DNA from: Tranzscheliella williamsii
Taxonomy: Eukaryota > Basidiomycota > Ustilaginomycetes > Ustilaginales > Ustilaginaceae
Length of the DNA: 64,000 nucleotides
Direction: 5' to 3'
Assembly: GCA_023212725.1 (NCBI GenBank)
Contig: JALBYF010000022.1
Location: 62,001 to 126,000 of the forward strand
Shown here: positions 49,103 through 59,576 of the stretch, piece after piece
Layout: each line of letters opens with the position of its first letter
How positions within the stretch are numbered: position 1 is the stretch's first letter
Translations under genes and position numbers: made by a program
The notes under the pieces: model-generated
What the model was told of the DNA's origin: nothing
Seen by the model: only the letters and a program-made list of their open reading frames with translations
Databases searched by the model: none

Positions 49103-51462
49103 TCAAAGTCCAAGATCCTGAAGTGATGGAGCGGAAAAAGGGAAAAGACAGGGCAAGCTCCGAGCTGCATGAGAAATCGAATCACGCTATGCTTCGCTTT
49201 CTGCCAGCTCGTGGCCAAGGCCGAGGGAGCAAAAAGGCGGGGAGAGAGGGTCCGGAATGGGAAGACCGCACTGGAAACGGGGATGAAACTTACCTTTTCG
49301 ATCTGGGCAGCAGCGATGGGATGATAGAACGACTTGTTTTCCTCAAACGTTTTCTTGGCGAGCTCCGGCTCGACCTTGTTGAGAGCGCGGTAGATGGTAC
49401 GGCAGAATTTCATGCGACCCTGAGTCTTGACCCATTCCGCAGCTTGCTGGGCGTAGGGCCCGCCTTGAACCTCAAGAGCGACCTCGAAGAAGCGCAACAA
49501 AACTTCACCGTTGGTTGCCTTGCTGAACCCATAATATTTGTCGAGACGGTCAGTGATGGCGCGCGCAACTTTCGGACCCGAATGGAGTCGCTCCAGGAAG
49601 ACTACAACCTGGTTGGCATTCCAACCCTTGATGTCTTCAGGGCTGAAATTGGCCCGTTCCAGAGAAACACGACCGTCAATGACCTCAATCCACCGATTGG
49701 CTAGAGAGAAAGCCTGCTTGGCGAGAGTGGTGTCATATTCCATCTTTACCGGCAATTCGAGGCCCTCGCCGTGGAACCAAGCGTCCCAGTCAACCGTGTT
49801 CAGGTTGGCAGTGATCTCAGCATTGCCTTGATAGAAATTGTAGAGATGCTCCTGCCATTCCTGTGTGGTGACAGAGCGATTGAAGAAGGCGTGGAAATAG
49901 CTCTTGGCGTATGGCAAGAAATTCTCGAGTCCGCCAACAGTTCGCTCGAGGTAAAGGAGAAAGTTGGAACCTTTCTCGTAAGGAATAGAGCTGAAGGCGT
50001 CGTCGGGGTCCTCACCGTCCTTGAAGGCAGGGATGAGACGCTGGAATCGAGGCGTATTTGTGAACTGCTCCAAGGCATCCTTAAGTGCTTTGGCACCGAT
50101 GATATACGAAAAACCGCGATGAGCGGGGCCCTCCTTAGGACCATGGACTTTTTGCAGCAGCAGACGCTCAAGATAGACGGTCCAGCCCTCATTTAGCCAG
50201 AAATGGGTCCAGTTGGCACACGATGTCAGATTGCCAGACCAGGAGTGGCAGAGCTCGTGCAATAGGACGTCGGTCAAGCTTCGATCGCCGCAAACGAGCG
50301 AAGGAGTCAGCGTTGTCAGATTGGCATTTTCCATACCTCCGTAGGGAAACGAGGGCGGCAGAACGACAGAGTCGTATCGAGTCCAGGAGTAAGGAGAGAT
50401 GACCCTTTCCGCGTGCTCCAAGAAGCGTTCCGCGTCTGCTTCAAACTCCCACTGAACGGCATCAGCGTTGGGAGGTTCAGCCCAAATACCAGTCCTTTCG
50501 CCGAGCTTGCGGAATTCGAGATCTCCTCCGACGATTGCAATCAAGTAGGATGGGATACCGACGGTTTGCGAGAAATGGTACGTGTGAGGCTCTGATCGCT
50601 TGGTGTCGTCCTTGAGCGCAGACATTAGGACTGGAATGCGTGATTTGACTGATGCAGTGTAGGTGATCTTGTGAGATGGCGAGTCGATGCAGGGAACGAG
50701 AGATCGGGCGTGAATAGCTTGGCACTGAGAGTAGAGGAATGGGTTGGTTTTTCCGGCCGTCTGCTCCTTGCTGAGCCAGCCAAGAGCGGTACATTCTTCG
50801 GTGGTGCGGTAGTCGATGACGAGATTGAGCTTGTCGCCCTTGCTGTGGTGGAGAGAGGGGATGGGAATTTCGAGGGGAGCTCCAAGAGTTCCGCGCTGCT
50901 TGCCAAGTTTGAATCCGACGCTCTTCCCTCCCAGCTTGACAGAGTTGATCTTCAAGTAGCTGGCATCCAGGCAAATGGACGAGAGACCAGACTCGAGCAG
51001 CTCAATAGTGTGAGAGACTGTACCGGCGATGATGCGTGCATCCCAGTCGATCTCCCAGTCCAGATGGAGGTGTAGAGGCTTGTACTTGGCCACCTGCGCA
51101 TGGGTGTGAATGTCCTCGGGAGTGCGAAGTTTAGGTGCACCCACCGAAGTAGGATCGGGAGGTGTCCATACCATGTTACTAGCCGTTGACGAGCGCGTAG
51201 CGGTGTTTCGATAGAATCTCTTGAAGATATACTTGCTTACAAGCCCTGGAAACGGAGTTTGTGATGCTAATGCGTGGCCTTCTGATGGCGGAGACAAAGA
51301 AGCGCTGATCGCAGAAGCTGAGTTGACACCGGAAGACAAGAGAGTTCTTACCGCCAGATAGGGGCGCCAACGCCGCTGCTGGTATTTCAGTTCTGTAAGG
51401 CGGCAACGAGAAGCGCCAGCAAAGAGTGAGGAGGCTGAAGGTAACCTAGCTGCCAGCACCAT
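49103..51462 (-). CDS. Leukotriene A4 hydrolase-type M1 aminopeptidase
   Basis: Exons 49294-51462 and 49103-49117 (176-nt intron, AAG|GTAAGT...TTCAG|GAT). The last exon is only 15 nt and encodes DLGL plus stop, completing the family ending AAQIEKDLGL. Total is 727 residues from ATG 51462, or 631 from ATG 51174 (MVWTPPDPTS), the latter matching the usual length (611-671). Motifs: YGGMENANL (exopeptidase), HELCHSWSGN with zinc ligands H402, H406 and E425 (E403 catalytic), and a C-terminal helical domain. The 96-residue extension is Arg/Ser/Leu-rich with few acids, like a mitochondrial presequence, so two forms are possible. It cleaves N-terminal residues of peptides and may hydrolyse epoxides. 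Confidence 0.92.
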
Positions 51463-53089
51463 CAACTAAGAAGGAGCTTGGGCTTGCTGTAAAAGATGGC
51501 GGCTGCGGGATAAGGGCGAGGAAAAGGGGGCGCTCAATGTAACCACCCAACTCGGAAGTCGGGCCTTTTGCTGCAAAGTAAAAAGGTATTTATCGGCCGA
51601 GAAATCGAAGGCATGGAAGTATCGTTCAGATATGACCACATCCGCAGGTAAGATCAGCCCGGTGGCTAGCTTAACAGATCAAATAGATGTAGACGTTACT
51701 GCCTGCAGCGAGGCTTTGACGTCCGCAAGGGGTCTGTCGGCTGCTGGTAACCCAGTGGGATATATGACTTGCGCAAATTCTATCACGACGTGCCATTTCA
51801 GTTTCGATACCACTAGCTGATGGCTCTGATCCGACGGGAAGCGCAGAACGAGTGTATCTACGTACTCCTCGTAAATTCAGAGAATAGAAATGCGGGGTAG
51901 ACTGGGATCGATGGAAGAAGGTGATTGCAGAAAATAGTCTACAGGAAGCTGCTCGGCTAGCACATGCCGAGCGGTGTCTCCGACATGATGGATGGTTCAA
52001 ACTGCAAACGGGGCTTCCCGATAGGAGCTTTCTGCACAACTCTGCAGGGTCCTGGACGAAAGCATCGTCATTAGGCACCTGTCAGCTGCAGCACTCACAC
52101 TGCGAACACCATCAGCGCCTACAGCAGGGCGGGGTCATGTGGGGCTGTGGTTGAATCTCCCCTGTGTGAACCGTATTGCGGGAGCTTGAACTGCTTGATA
52201 CCCATTGCTTGGTCCAAACGTGCATGGGAAGATCCCAATGCAAGGTTGGTGGAGCGCGCGAGTAAATGGCGCAACGATCAGAGGTGGCTTAGCTTAGTGA
52301 GAAAGTGCCGTGCATGATATTGTGAGTATTGTGATTGTGGTCGTGATCGTGATGGCTCGCCTGTGAGTTTTAGGCAACTCATCCCGTCCTTTCGGAAAAG
52401 GGGCGGTAAGAACTAGATAACTGAGCTGCAGCAGCGGACAATGCAATCGAAGAGAGTCTAATTGCAGCTTCCTATGGCAGAGAGGACCCTCCGGCCATCC
52501 CCACAAAGTCTGCAGAGATGGCCGTAACGCTGACTCTGCCCGGTCGTTATTTGCCCTCACTAAGTCTGCCCCTTAGACAGTCTAGAATCTATCTACCTCG
52601 GGTACCACCATGCCACTGATCAAGATGGCTTAGCTACAGCTGGCTTGTATGATGTTCTCCGCACGAGCTTGTTCGTAAAGCCCACCTTCTTCATCACATC
52701 CAGAGGCTGAGCTGGGTCCCCTTTTTGGCCCCACTCGCTCCATCCACTCACTTACCCACACCTGCCCCACTTGCCCCGCTCACTGTTCAGTGTGGCACTT
52801 CATCTCCCATTCGAGGCCCCGACTCAGCAAACCTCTCTTCACGGTACTGGCCGTCAGTACTTGAAGCGCTTCTGCCTAACACGCCTTCCCCCTACCCATT
52901 TTGCTCCACCGCAAATCCTATATTAGCTTCACCGGGCAATCAGCCAAGAAAAAGCTTCGTTTCAACGGAAAAGTACGCTGATCACAATCCAGTCCCCGCG
53001 GGAGGCGGTCAAGAGCAATTGCACTGGCACACAAATTTGCCTACTCTCTGCACTGCCAACCTTTGGAAGCAGGCCAGAGAGTGACGAGG
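51463..53089. other. Gap of about 1.6 kb between aminopeptidase and small membrane-protein genes
   Basis: Back-to-back promoters. No supported gene. Low-complexity GTGATTGTGGTCGTGATCGTGA-like sequence lies at about 52318-52352. CT-rich sequence at 52690-52960 may be the leader of the plus-strand gene. Confidence 0.4.
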
Positions 53090-53680
53090 ATGTCAGCTTC
53101 TACAGAAAGCGTCAGAGCTTGTGTTTTCATCATCTTGGCTCTCATTGGCTGTCTGATACGGACCTACATTCGTACTGCGAATGGTGAAAGAAAAGACGAG
53201 GCGCTGGTCTGGCCCTCGCACTTTGATCAGCAAATGCAAGGCTCCCGCAAGAAAGATCTGCAGCGAGACACGCAGCAAGTAGACCGTCGTCATGCTATCG
53301 AAAGCGTGACCTCTTCGGCCGAAGTCAGCCAAGCCGTGTCTGTCCTGCACGAGCAGCTGGCGGAACTCTCTTCCGTTTGTACTAACGCCCCACCGCAAGC
53401 AGCTTCAAGCTCGGCACTCAAGATGCTCGCCATGGAAGAAGAGGTAGTCGACGAAGTCTATGAGGATTGGGCCGCTATGCATCACGCCCGGGGTGCATGC
53501 TCTGAAGATGCCGAAGCCAGCATAGACGCCCTTATCAAGCAGCGCCAACGTCAGCACCTCAAGAACAGCCTTGTCGACATGCATGACCTCCCTTGCATTG
53601 ATAGTCTTGCTATCAGCGGCACAAGCACACCCACAATATGGACCGCCCATTTCCCTGCCGCGCAGCTCCGGCCGTACTAA
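53090..53680 (+). CDS. Small membrane-anchored protein, unknown
   Basis: 196 residues from ATG 53090. An N-terminal hydrophobic segment (ACVFIILALIGCLIRTYI, about 9-26) preceded by few charges looks like a signal anchor. The rest is polar and mostly helical-looking, with a possible coiled coil (SQAVSVLHEQLAEL) and an acidic patch EEEVVDEVYEDW. No family recognised. The open frame is long for random sequence and the anchor is well formed, but nothing else proves it is a gene; it could be the first exon of a longer one. Tail orientation (cytosolic or luminal) cannot be decided. Confidence 0.4.
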   Translation: MSASTESVRACVFIILALIGCLIRTYIRTANGERKDEALVWPSHFDQQMQGSRKKDLQRDTQQVDRRHAIESVTSSAEVSQAVSVLHEQLAELSSVCTNAPPQAASSSALKMLAMEEEVVDEVYEDWAAMHHARGACSEDAEASIDALIKQRQRQHLKNSLVDMHDLPCIDSLAISGTSTPTIWTAHFPAAQLRPY

Positions 53681-54173
53681 GCTCAACCTCGGATATTGTT
53701 ACCCATACAACATCTCAGTTGTCCAAGGGGAAGTGCGTCCCCGCAGGCCTCGCATACTGTCTCCGCCATACATAGGCTTTGAGTAGGCCAAACGCCAACC
53801 TTACCAAAAGTGAGGTTTTCAACAGCGCCGCAATTCGCCGCAATACCAACGCTTCTCGATACGGCCGCTCTCGACAACTCGAAGCTGTCCCTTCACAGTC
53901 ACTAGTGACATATACCCTCATCGTAGATTACCCCAAGCATGTATCTAACTTGGCTGGTGCTCGTAGCTGAGCTCGATCAAGTTCATCATGCTGTTCGTTT
54001 TGTTTGTCTCGTACACCGCATGTTCTGTCGCTACCGTCACGCATGTATTATATAGCAGGGCCTCGGGTTGGCTCCATGCCCCTGGGTCGGGCTATGCCAT
54101 CTCAATCGTCCCTGGCTTCGCACTTACACCATTTCTGCTCGCTATCCAGGCATTTCCTACCGGGTGAGGCGGG
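53681..54173. other. REC8 promoter region
   Basis: About 490 bp with no supported gene; a TATATA-like ATTATATAG lies at about 54048-54056, some 120 bp upstream of the REC8 start. Confidence 0.35.
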
Positions 54174-56150
54174 ATGTTTTACCATGCGGACATACTGTCG
54201 CGGCGCAAGACGGGGCTGGGAATTGTGTGGTTGGCTGCAACGCTGGGGGACCGTTCGGCGATCCGGCGACTGACGCGGCGGGAGATTGTGGGTGTGGATA
54301 TTGGTGCGGTGTGCCGTAGCATACGCTCGCCGGCGGAGCCGATGGCGCTGCGGCTGTCGAGCCAGCTGCTGTACGGAGCGGTTAGGCTGTACGGGCACCA
54401 GGTCGAGCTGCACATGCACGAGGTAGCCCACACGCACGCCAGCCTGCGCAAACAGTCACTAGGCACCCACCCATCCCCAACGCTCCCCATCGATCTAGTC
54501 GCCAAAACCAAACCCCTCGACAGCATCACCTTCCAGCTGGACCTCTCCTTCTTCGCCCTCGACTTCGACCCCTTCGCCTCAGCAACCTTCGACTGCGGCC
54601 TGCCCAGACCAGCGACGGCCGACATTGGCGATGCATCCCGCGCCCCAACGCCGACCTCCCACGTCGCGTCCGACGAAAGAATCACCCTGCAGGAACCCGC
54701 ATTCGCCGAAGACGAGGTCGGGCTCGGCAGAGCTTTCGAAGAGGCTGCAGACGGAGGCGCCTACTTTCCTGCCTTCTCGGATGGATACGACAACGATGAC
54801 GGGTACGAGGGGCTAGACCTCGGCTTGGACATATCAGGCCCGATGCCTCTTTCCCAGTCAGGAACAGAAGGCGTCGGGGAGGCTCCACGTCGCCCAATCA
54901 TGCCGGGAGGGATGCCCGCCGAAGCGCTAGAGGGCAACGTACTGGCCTGGCCGGAACTAGAAAATCGGCTCGCGGCTGAGGCTGCCCGCATGAACCGTGA
55001 CGAGGAGGGAAGAGGTAGTGTGCCACTTGCTGCCCCTGCTCGACGGGAACGATCAGCAGACGAGCTCGAGATGGGTGAGGTGGAAGCACTCCTTCCACCG
55101 GCACGACGGCCTCGACTCACACTTGCCGGTGTGGCCCATCTCGAAGACCTTGTCACCGAACTGCCGGACCACGAGCTTCGTGAGGCCCGCGCCAATTACC
55201 CGTACCGCATGGCACAGCAGCGACACGAAACCAAAGTCCGGCGTCAGAAAAGGGCGGCAGACTTGAGCGTGCACCGGATGATCTTTGATGCACCTGCCGG
55301 CCTGGGGCACAGCCCGCTCCTGATGGATTTGTGGCAGACGACGGTTGGCACCCGCTTCCATCAGATCGATGCGCACTACCGACGCCTGAGAAGCGAGGCA
55401 CGGCCCGTCTCCCCCTACTCGGAAGGACCAGCGGCGCCTCCGGCATCGCCTATGTCGGAAGCCGGAGGCGAAGTGGACGAGATAGGAGTGGCGCGCACTG
55501 CGGTAGCTATGCACGACCTGCCCGTTGAACTTCGAGGACCGCGCGACTCTCTACCGTGGAACGCATTCGTAGAGAACCGTCGGCGCTCGTCTTTGTTGCC
55601 CTCTGTTTCTTACGACAGACTGTCGCTGCTGGAGCGGGACACCACACCCATTCGACCGCCACCCAGGGAGCTATCGGTAGAAACGCCGACGGGCCTGCGA
55701 CGACGCGTTCCGTCCGGCGCCAGAGGGTCGCCGCTTCTGCCATACCCGGGGACGCCATCGAGCATGGCAGGCGGCTTCGGCTACTATGAAGACTGGCAGC
55801 CTCTGCCGCAGGATTCGCCGTCTACTGTCGCCGGTCTGCGCCTCGACCTCCCTGCTCCGACTGCCACTGCACATACACCTCCTGCGGCATCTTCGCCCAC
55901 CCCTCCGCACATGGTGAATGACGGCGACCTGGACGGAGAAACCAAGAACTTCCTCGAATATGCCCAGTCGGTGAGAACCGAGCTGGCTGATCCCAGCTTC
56001 TTCTTCTTCAGCGACTTGGCACCGGTAGCCTCCAGCAGCCCCCAAGTGGCAGCGCAAGCGTTTTACCATACGCTGGCGCTAGCTAGCTCTGGCAAGCTTG
56101 GAGTACGGCAGCAAGAAGCCTATGCAGAGATCCAGGTTAGCCTGTTATGA
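54174..56150 (+). CDS. REC8: Meiotic cohesin kleisin REC8
   Basis: 658 residues. The N-terminal kleisin domain starts MFYHADILSRRKTGLGIVWLAATLG and continues RREIVGVDIGAVCRSI, PMALRLSSQLLYGAVRLYGHQ. The VWLAATLG form and short linker fit Rec8 rather than Rad21/Scc1 (which has VWxAAHW). The middle is disordered and acidic with Ser/Pro-rich stretches, where separase and kinase sites would be. The C-terminal winged-helix (AAQAFYHTLALASSGKLGVRQQEAYAEI) binds SMC1. A GTTAGC after EIQ leaves open a short final exon, so the last four residues are uncertain. REC8 holds sister chromatids together in meiosis, so its intact frame implies retained meiotic capacity. Confidence 0.85.
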   Translation: MFYHADILSRRKTGLGIVWLAATLGDRSAIRRLTRREIVGVDIGAVCRSIRSPAEPMALRLSSQLLYGAVRLYGHQVELHMHEVAHTHASLRKQSLGTHPSPTLPIDLVAKTKPLDSITFQLDLSFFALDFDPFASATFDCGLPRPATADIGDASRAPTPTSHVASDERITLQEPAFAEDEVGLGRAFEEAADGGAYFPAFSDGYDNDDGYEGLDLGLDISGPMPLSQSGTEGVGEAPRRPIMPGGMPAEALEGNVLAWPELENRLAAEAARMNRDEEGRGSVPLAAPARRERSADELEMGEVEALLPPARRPRLTLAGVAHLEDLVTELPDHELREARANYPYRMAQQRHETKVRRQKRAADLSVHRMIFDAPAGLGHSPLLMDLWQTTVGTRFHQIDAHYRRLRSEARPVSPYSEGPAAPPASPMSEAGGEVDEIGVARTAVAMHDLPVELRGPRDSLPWNAFVENRRRSSLLPSVSYDRLSLLERDTTPIRPPPRELSVETPTGLRRRVPSGARGSPLLPYPGTPSSMAGGFGYYEDWQPLPQDSPSTVAGLRLDLPAPTATAHTPPAASSPTPPHMVNDGDLDGETKNFLEYAQSVRTELADPSFFFFSDLAPVASSSPQVAAQAFYHTLALASSGKLGVRQQEAYAEIQVSLL

Positions 56151-56634
56151 CCGGCACGATATGTGTGTTAAGTCCAATTTGTCCACTAGCGCGCAACTGA
56201 TAGTCATATGTAGTATCGTGCCGTACGTACATACATCTTCAGTCATTCCGCGTTCTGAGCGCATGCATGCCTCTGTTCAATCATACCACGGTGATTTGAG
56301 CTTGGCAGTGAGATCACAGTCACAGTCACGTTCACATCCCCTCGTCACATCCACATCCCTCTTCACATTCACATCCCCTCTACACATTCATATTCACATT
56401 GATTGTGATTATAGCTCAGCCAGGTTGTCTTTAGCCTTCACATCGACTCAGCCTTTTCAGCGGTACCATCGCCCTTCCGGTCGACCAGCTTGAAGCTTTT
56501 GCTTTCCGTCAACGAGCATCCCAGTGGCATCGGCGTTCGTCTGATGCAGTTCATCTCGCAGCCTCTCTTTTCATCAAGCGCTCCCCATCCCGCGCTCCCC
56601 GCCACCCAGTCGGCTCGGTGAGCTTGCGTCGGCC
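56151..56634. other. Gap with CACATTCACATCC low-complexity tract
   Basis: Tracts of CACAGTCACAGTCAC and CACATCC/CACATTC units at about 56315-56400 lie in the leader or promoter of the MFS carrier. No gene seen. Confidence 0.45.
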
Positions 56635-58590
56635 ATGACTCAGGTCGAGCGAGGCCAAGCCTTGCCCCACCAGTTTTCGGCAGAGGAGCGGTCTCGACTT
56701 TTACGACGCAGAGTCGTCTCGCTCGTAGGCTCCATTCTGGTGTCCCTCTCTGCGGGCTCCAATTATGCCTTCTCGTCGTTTGCCCCGCAACTCCAGGAAT
56801 CGCTACACCTGACCTCGACCCAGATCAACCTGATTGGCATCGCGGGCAATGCCGGTGTCTATCTCTCCTCGCCCTTGTGGGGTAGATTCATCGATAAACG
56901 GGGTCCGCGCGCTGCGCTCATCTCCGCTGCCGCCCTGGTACCCATCGGCTACGCTGGCCTCTCAGCATCCTACACCGGCAGATGGGAGCTCCAGTCCACA
57001 TCGTTCCTCTTTTTCCTCAATCTGCTTACTGGCCTTGGCAACAGCGGCGGCCTCACTGCCGCCATGAACGCACAAGCCAAGAGCTGGGGCGGTAGCAGGC
57101 GTGGTACTGCCACTGCTTTAGTGCTCTCGGGGTTCGGCCTCAGCGCATTTCTCTATTCTTCCCTATCTCACTGGCTATTTCCGGGGCAGACAGGTAACTA
57201 CCTGCTATTGCTGGCCGGAGGAAGCATGGCCAGTATGATCCTCGGTCTAATGCTAATCGAGATCATCCCTGCAAATGCCGAGCTCACAGGCGCTGAGGCC
57301 TTGCATCGAGGCAGGCGGCGGAGCAGCAGCGGTGCGGCAGGTGCAGGCGGCCCAAAGACATACCAGCGCAGAAGAACGTCCTCCGATATTGGCGCAAGGG
57401 CCGTGATCTGGGCAGACCCGGAAAACTTTTCTGCAGAGGCGTCCGATGACGAGGTGGACGGACCCCCTGCACCTAACTCTGCTCGTAATCCGCAACCATC
57501 TTCATCGCTCGCTAGAGAGCGGGAGCCCCTGGACCGCGAATCTCGCTACCGCAACCAACAGATCGGTGACAACGAAGAGCTTGATCCGGAATCCCAAGGC
57601 CTCTTGTCCGGCAGAGACGAGTCTAAAACGAGGCGTTTGGATGCCTCTGCTGATCCGGCAGCGATTGACATCTCCGGACGCCGATTGTTCAAAGAACTCG
57701 ACTTCTATCTGCTCTTCTTTGTCATGACGTTAGTCTCGGGAGCGGGTTTGCTCCTCATCAACAACGTCGGCACAATCACGAAAACCCTATGGGACTACAC
57801 CCACCGAGACGACCCAGTCCTCGTTGCCGCCGGAAGCTCGCGCCGCAACGACATGACCGCCCCCGTCATTTTTATGGATCCTCTAGCTGCCTATGTTGCC
57901 TCGCTTGGCACGTCGATTGAGGCGTTGTCGGTATCCGCCAAGACATCTGTTCAGCAGCTTCAAGCGCGCCAGGTCAGCGCCATTTCAATATGCAACGCTT
58001 CCGGACGCATCATTATTGGTCTTCTGTCGGACTGGCTCGTCAATCACACCCAGTCTCCCGCTAACCGCGTATGGCTCCTGATCGTGGTGACCACGCTCGC
58101 CTTTGCGTCACAGGTCTTGGCTGCGCTGCCACAAACAATCGAAACCGTTCACCAGCTCTTTGCTGTTTCCACCCTTACCGGGCTGGCGTACGGCACGCTG
58201 TTCGGGATTGCGCCTGTTCTCGTGTTCGAGTGGTTCGGCATGAAGCACTTTTCCCAGAATTACGGCTTTGTCAGCTTGAGCCCGGTCGTTGCTGGCAACG
58301 TCTTCAACCTGCTCTTTGGCAAGATCTACGATAGCCACGTGGCCACGCCGACGCCCGCTCAACAGCAGCTGACCGACCATGTCTTGGAGGCGCTGCGCAA
58401 AAAGCACCGCAACGACCACCCAGCGCGGCAGCATCTCTGCATGCTTGGCGAAGAATGTTATCGGCAGGTGTTCGTCGTCACTTCGCTAGGATGCGCCATT
58501 GCCATCGCACTCAGCATTGTGCTCATCGCCAGAAGGGCCAGCTCCCCCTTGAGGCTACCCGCTGCCCTGAGCCGCTTCGTTCGACAGTAA
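56635..58590 (+). CDS. MCH1-like major facilitator (nodulin-like MFS)
   Basis: 651 residues. Twelve helices split by a polar loop of about 130 residues between helices 6 and 7 (about 220-350, RRRSSSG..., acidic and Ser-rich). The first half begins VVSLVGSILVSLSAGSNYAFSSFAPQL, with GLGNSGGLTAAMNAQAKSW and GTATALVLSGFGLSAFLYSSL. The second half has LVSGAGLLLINNVGTI, NASGRIIIGLLSDWL and FGIAPVLVFEWFGMKHFSQNYGF. These are features of the nodulin-like/Mch1 branch, which in yeast sits in the vacuolar membrane and does not transport monocarboxylates despite its name. Substrate unknown. The start is the first ATG after the CT-rich leader. One continuous exon. Confidence 0.88.
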   Translation: MTQVERGQALPHQFSAEERSRLLRRRVVSLVGSILVSLSAGSNYAFSSFAPQLQESLHLTSTQINLIGIAGNAGVYLSSPLWGRFIDKRGPRAALISAAALVPIGYAGLSASYTGRWELQSTSFLFFLNLLTGLGNSGGLTAAMNAQAKSWGGSRRGTATALVLSGFGLSAFLYSSLSHWLFPGQTGNYLLLLAGGSMASMILGLMLIEIIPANAELTGAEALHRGRRRSSSGAAGAGGPKTYQRRRTSSDIGARAVIWADPENFSAEASDDEVDGPPAPNSARNPQPSSSLAREREPLDRESRYRNQQIGDNEELDPESQGLLSGRDESKTRRLDASADPAAIDISGRRLFKELDFYLLFFVMTLVSGAGLLLINNVGTITKTLWDYTHRDDPVLVAAGSSRRNDMTAPVIFMDPLAAYVASLGTSIEALSVSAKTSVQQLQARQVSAISICNASGRIIIGLLSDWLVNHTQSPANRVWLLIVVTTLAFASQVLAALPQTIETVHQLFAVSTLTGLAYGTLFGIAPVLVFEWFGMKHFSQNYGFVSLSPVVAGNVFNLLFGKIYDSHVATPTPAQQQLTDHVLEALRKKHRNDHPARQHLCMLGEECYRQVFVVTSLGCAIAIALSIVLIARRASSPLRLPAALSRFVRQ

Positions 58591-58817
58591 GCGCTGTCCC
58601 GTCTTCCCCGTTCAGTCGTGACCCAGCGGAACGTTTCCCCTATCTGTCGCGTTAATAGAACTCTGCCCATTTTCAACAACGTGAGCACATGCCTTGGCAA
58701 CGCTTGTGCGCGAAAGTAGAGCCGTTCTTGGCAATGAGTAGGGAGCAAGCTGCGGAGCGTGTGTACTGGCAGGAAATTGGCAGAGGGCTAGAGGCTGTGC
58801 TGAGTACAGGGCAGCGC

Positions 58818-59239
58818 TTACGCGACGCCCCAGAAGAGGGCGCGGAAGGGCGAGCCGAGGGTTTTGTATCTGTTGAACACTGTCGAGCGAGGGGGGTGTG
58901 AGCGGTGGGGGTTGTTGGGGTTGGGGGGTGGGTTTGCTTACGGTAGTAGCCGAACTTGCGGCCGAAGAACTTGGCGGCGAAGGGGCAGATGATGATTTGG
59001 ACGATTAGCTGGAGCTGGGTGAGCTGTTCCTCCCATTCGCGCTGGAGCGCGTCCGAGTCGAGCGAGTCCGTGTCCGACTCGCTGTCGCTGTAGGCAGCCG
59101 CTGGCTGCTGCCGCGCGGCAAGGTGCGCGAGCAGCGACCCAGGCCGCATCCCCCCCTCGTCCAAGTACCCCCCCCTTCCCCCGATCCCCGTTGCCGCTGC
59201 CGCCGTCTCGGTCGGTCTGCCACCACCCACTCCCTCCAT
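58818..59239 (-). CDS. Small single-span, probably mitochondrial, membrane protein (two exons)
   Basis: Exons 58942-59239 and 58818-58879 with a 62-nt C-rich intron (TACC|GTAAGC...CGACAG|TG) give 119 residues. The N-terminus is Gly/Ala-rich and disordered. It is followed by an acidic Ser patch (SDSESDTDSLDSD), then REWEEQLTQLQLIVQIIICPFAAKFFGRKFGYY, the splice junction, and LFNRYKTLGSPFRALFWGVA. This REWxxQxxQLQLxxx...PFxxKxxGRK pattern is one I associate with short fungal proteins of the yeast YDR381C-A type, thought to be mitochondrial. The splice choice is supported because it alone restores the Arg/Tyr/Trp tail. Exact function unknown. Confidence 0.7.
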
Positions 59240-59576
59240 GGCACACGTCGTGCTGCTATGCTTTGGCCGTCCCGACAGCCCGCGTTGCGCCTTCGTCGTA
59301 GACGTCAGCACAGCCGCTCGCAAACAGACCCGTCGCACCAACCCCTCCCCTTTCGCACGAATTCCAACGTGGAGGTCCGCGCTCCCGGATCTAACACCGC
59401 TTTCGTTTCGCGCTCCCCCGTCCTGCCCCTCCCATCCGCCACCAGCGCCCTTGCGACACAGGCGGGTTGCACTCGAGCGTCAATGCAGGAACATTCCCAG
59501 CTATGCATTTGAAACTATGGGTACAGGTCGAGTCAAGGTAAGCTTGGGCAGGTAAGTGGCTGTGCGAAAGGAGGAA
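59240..59576. other. Promoter of the small membrane-protein gene and SPT6 3' UTR
   Basis: 337 bp on the same strand arrangement as both neighbours. No coding frame supported and no repeat seen. Confidence 0.4.

Noticed and set aside
48856..49293. C-terminal continuation of the aminopeptidase frame to 48856
   Set aside because: Composition changes abruptly after QIEK; a standard GTAAGT intron and a 15-nt exon give the family ending instead.
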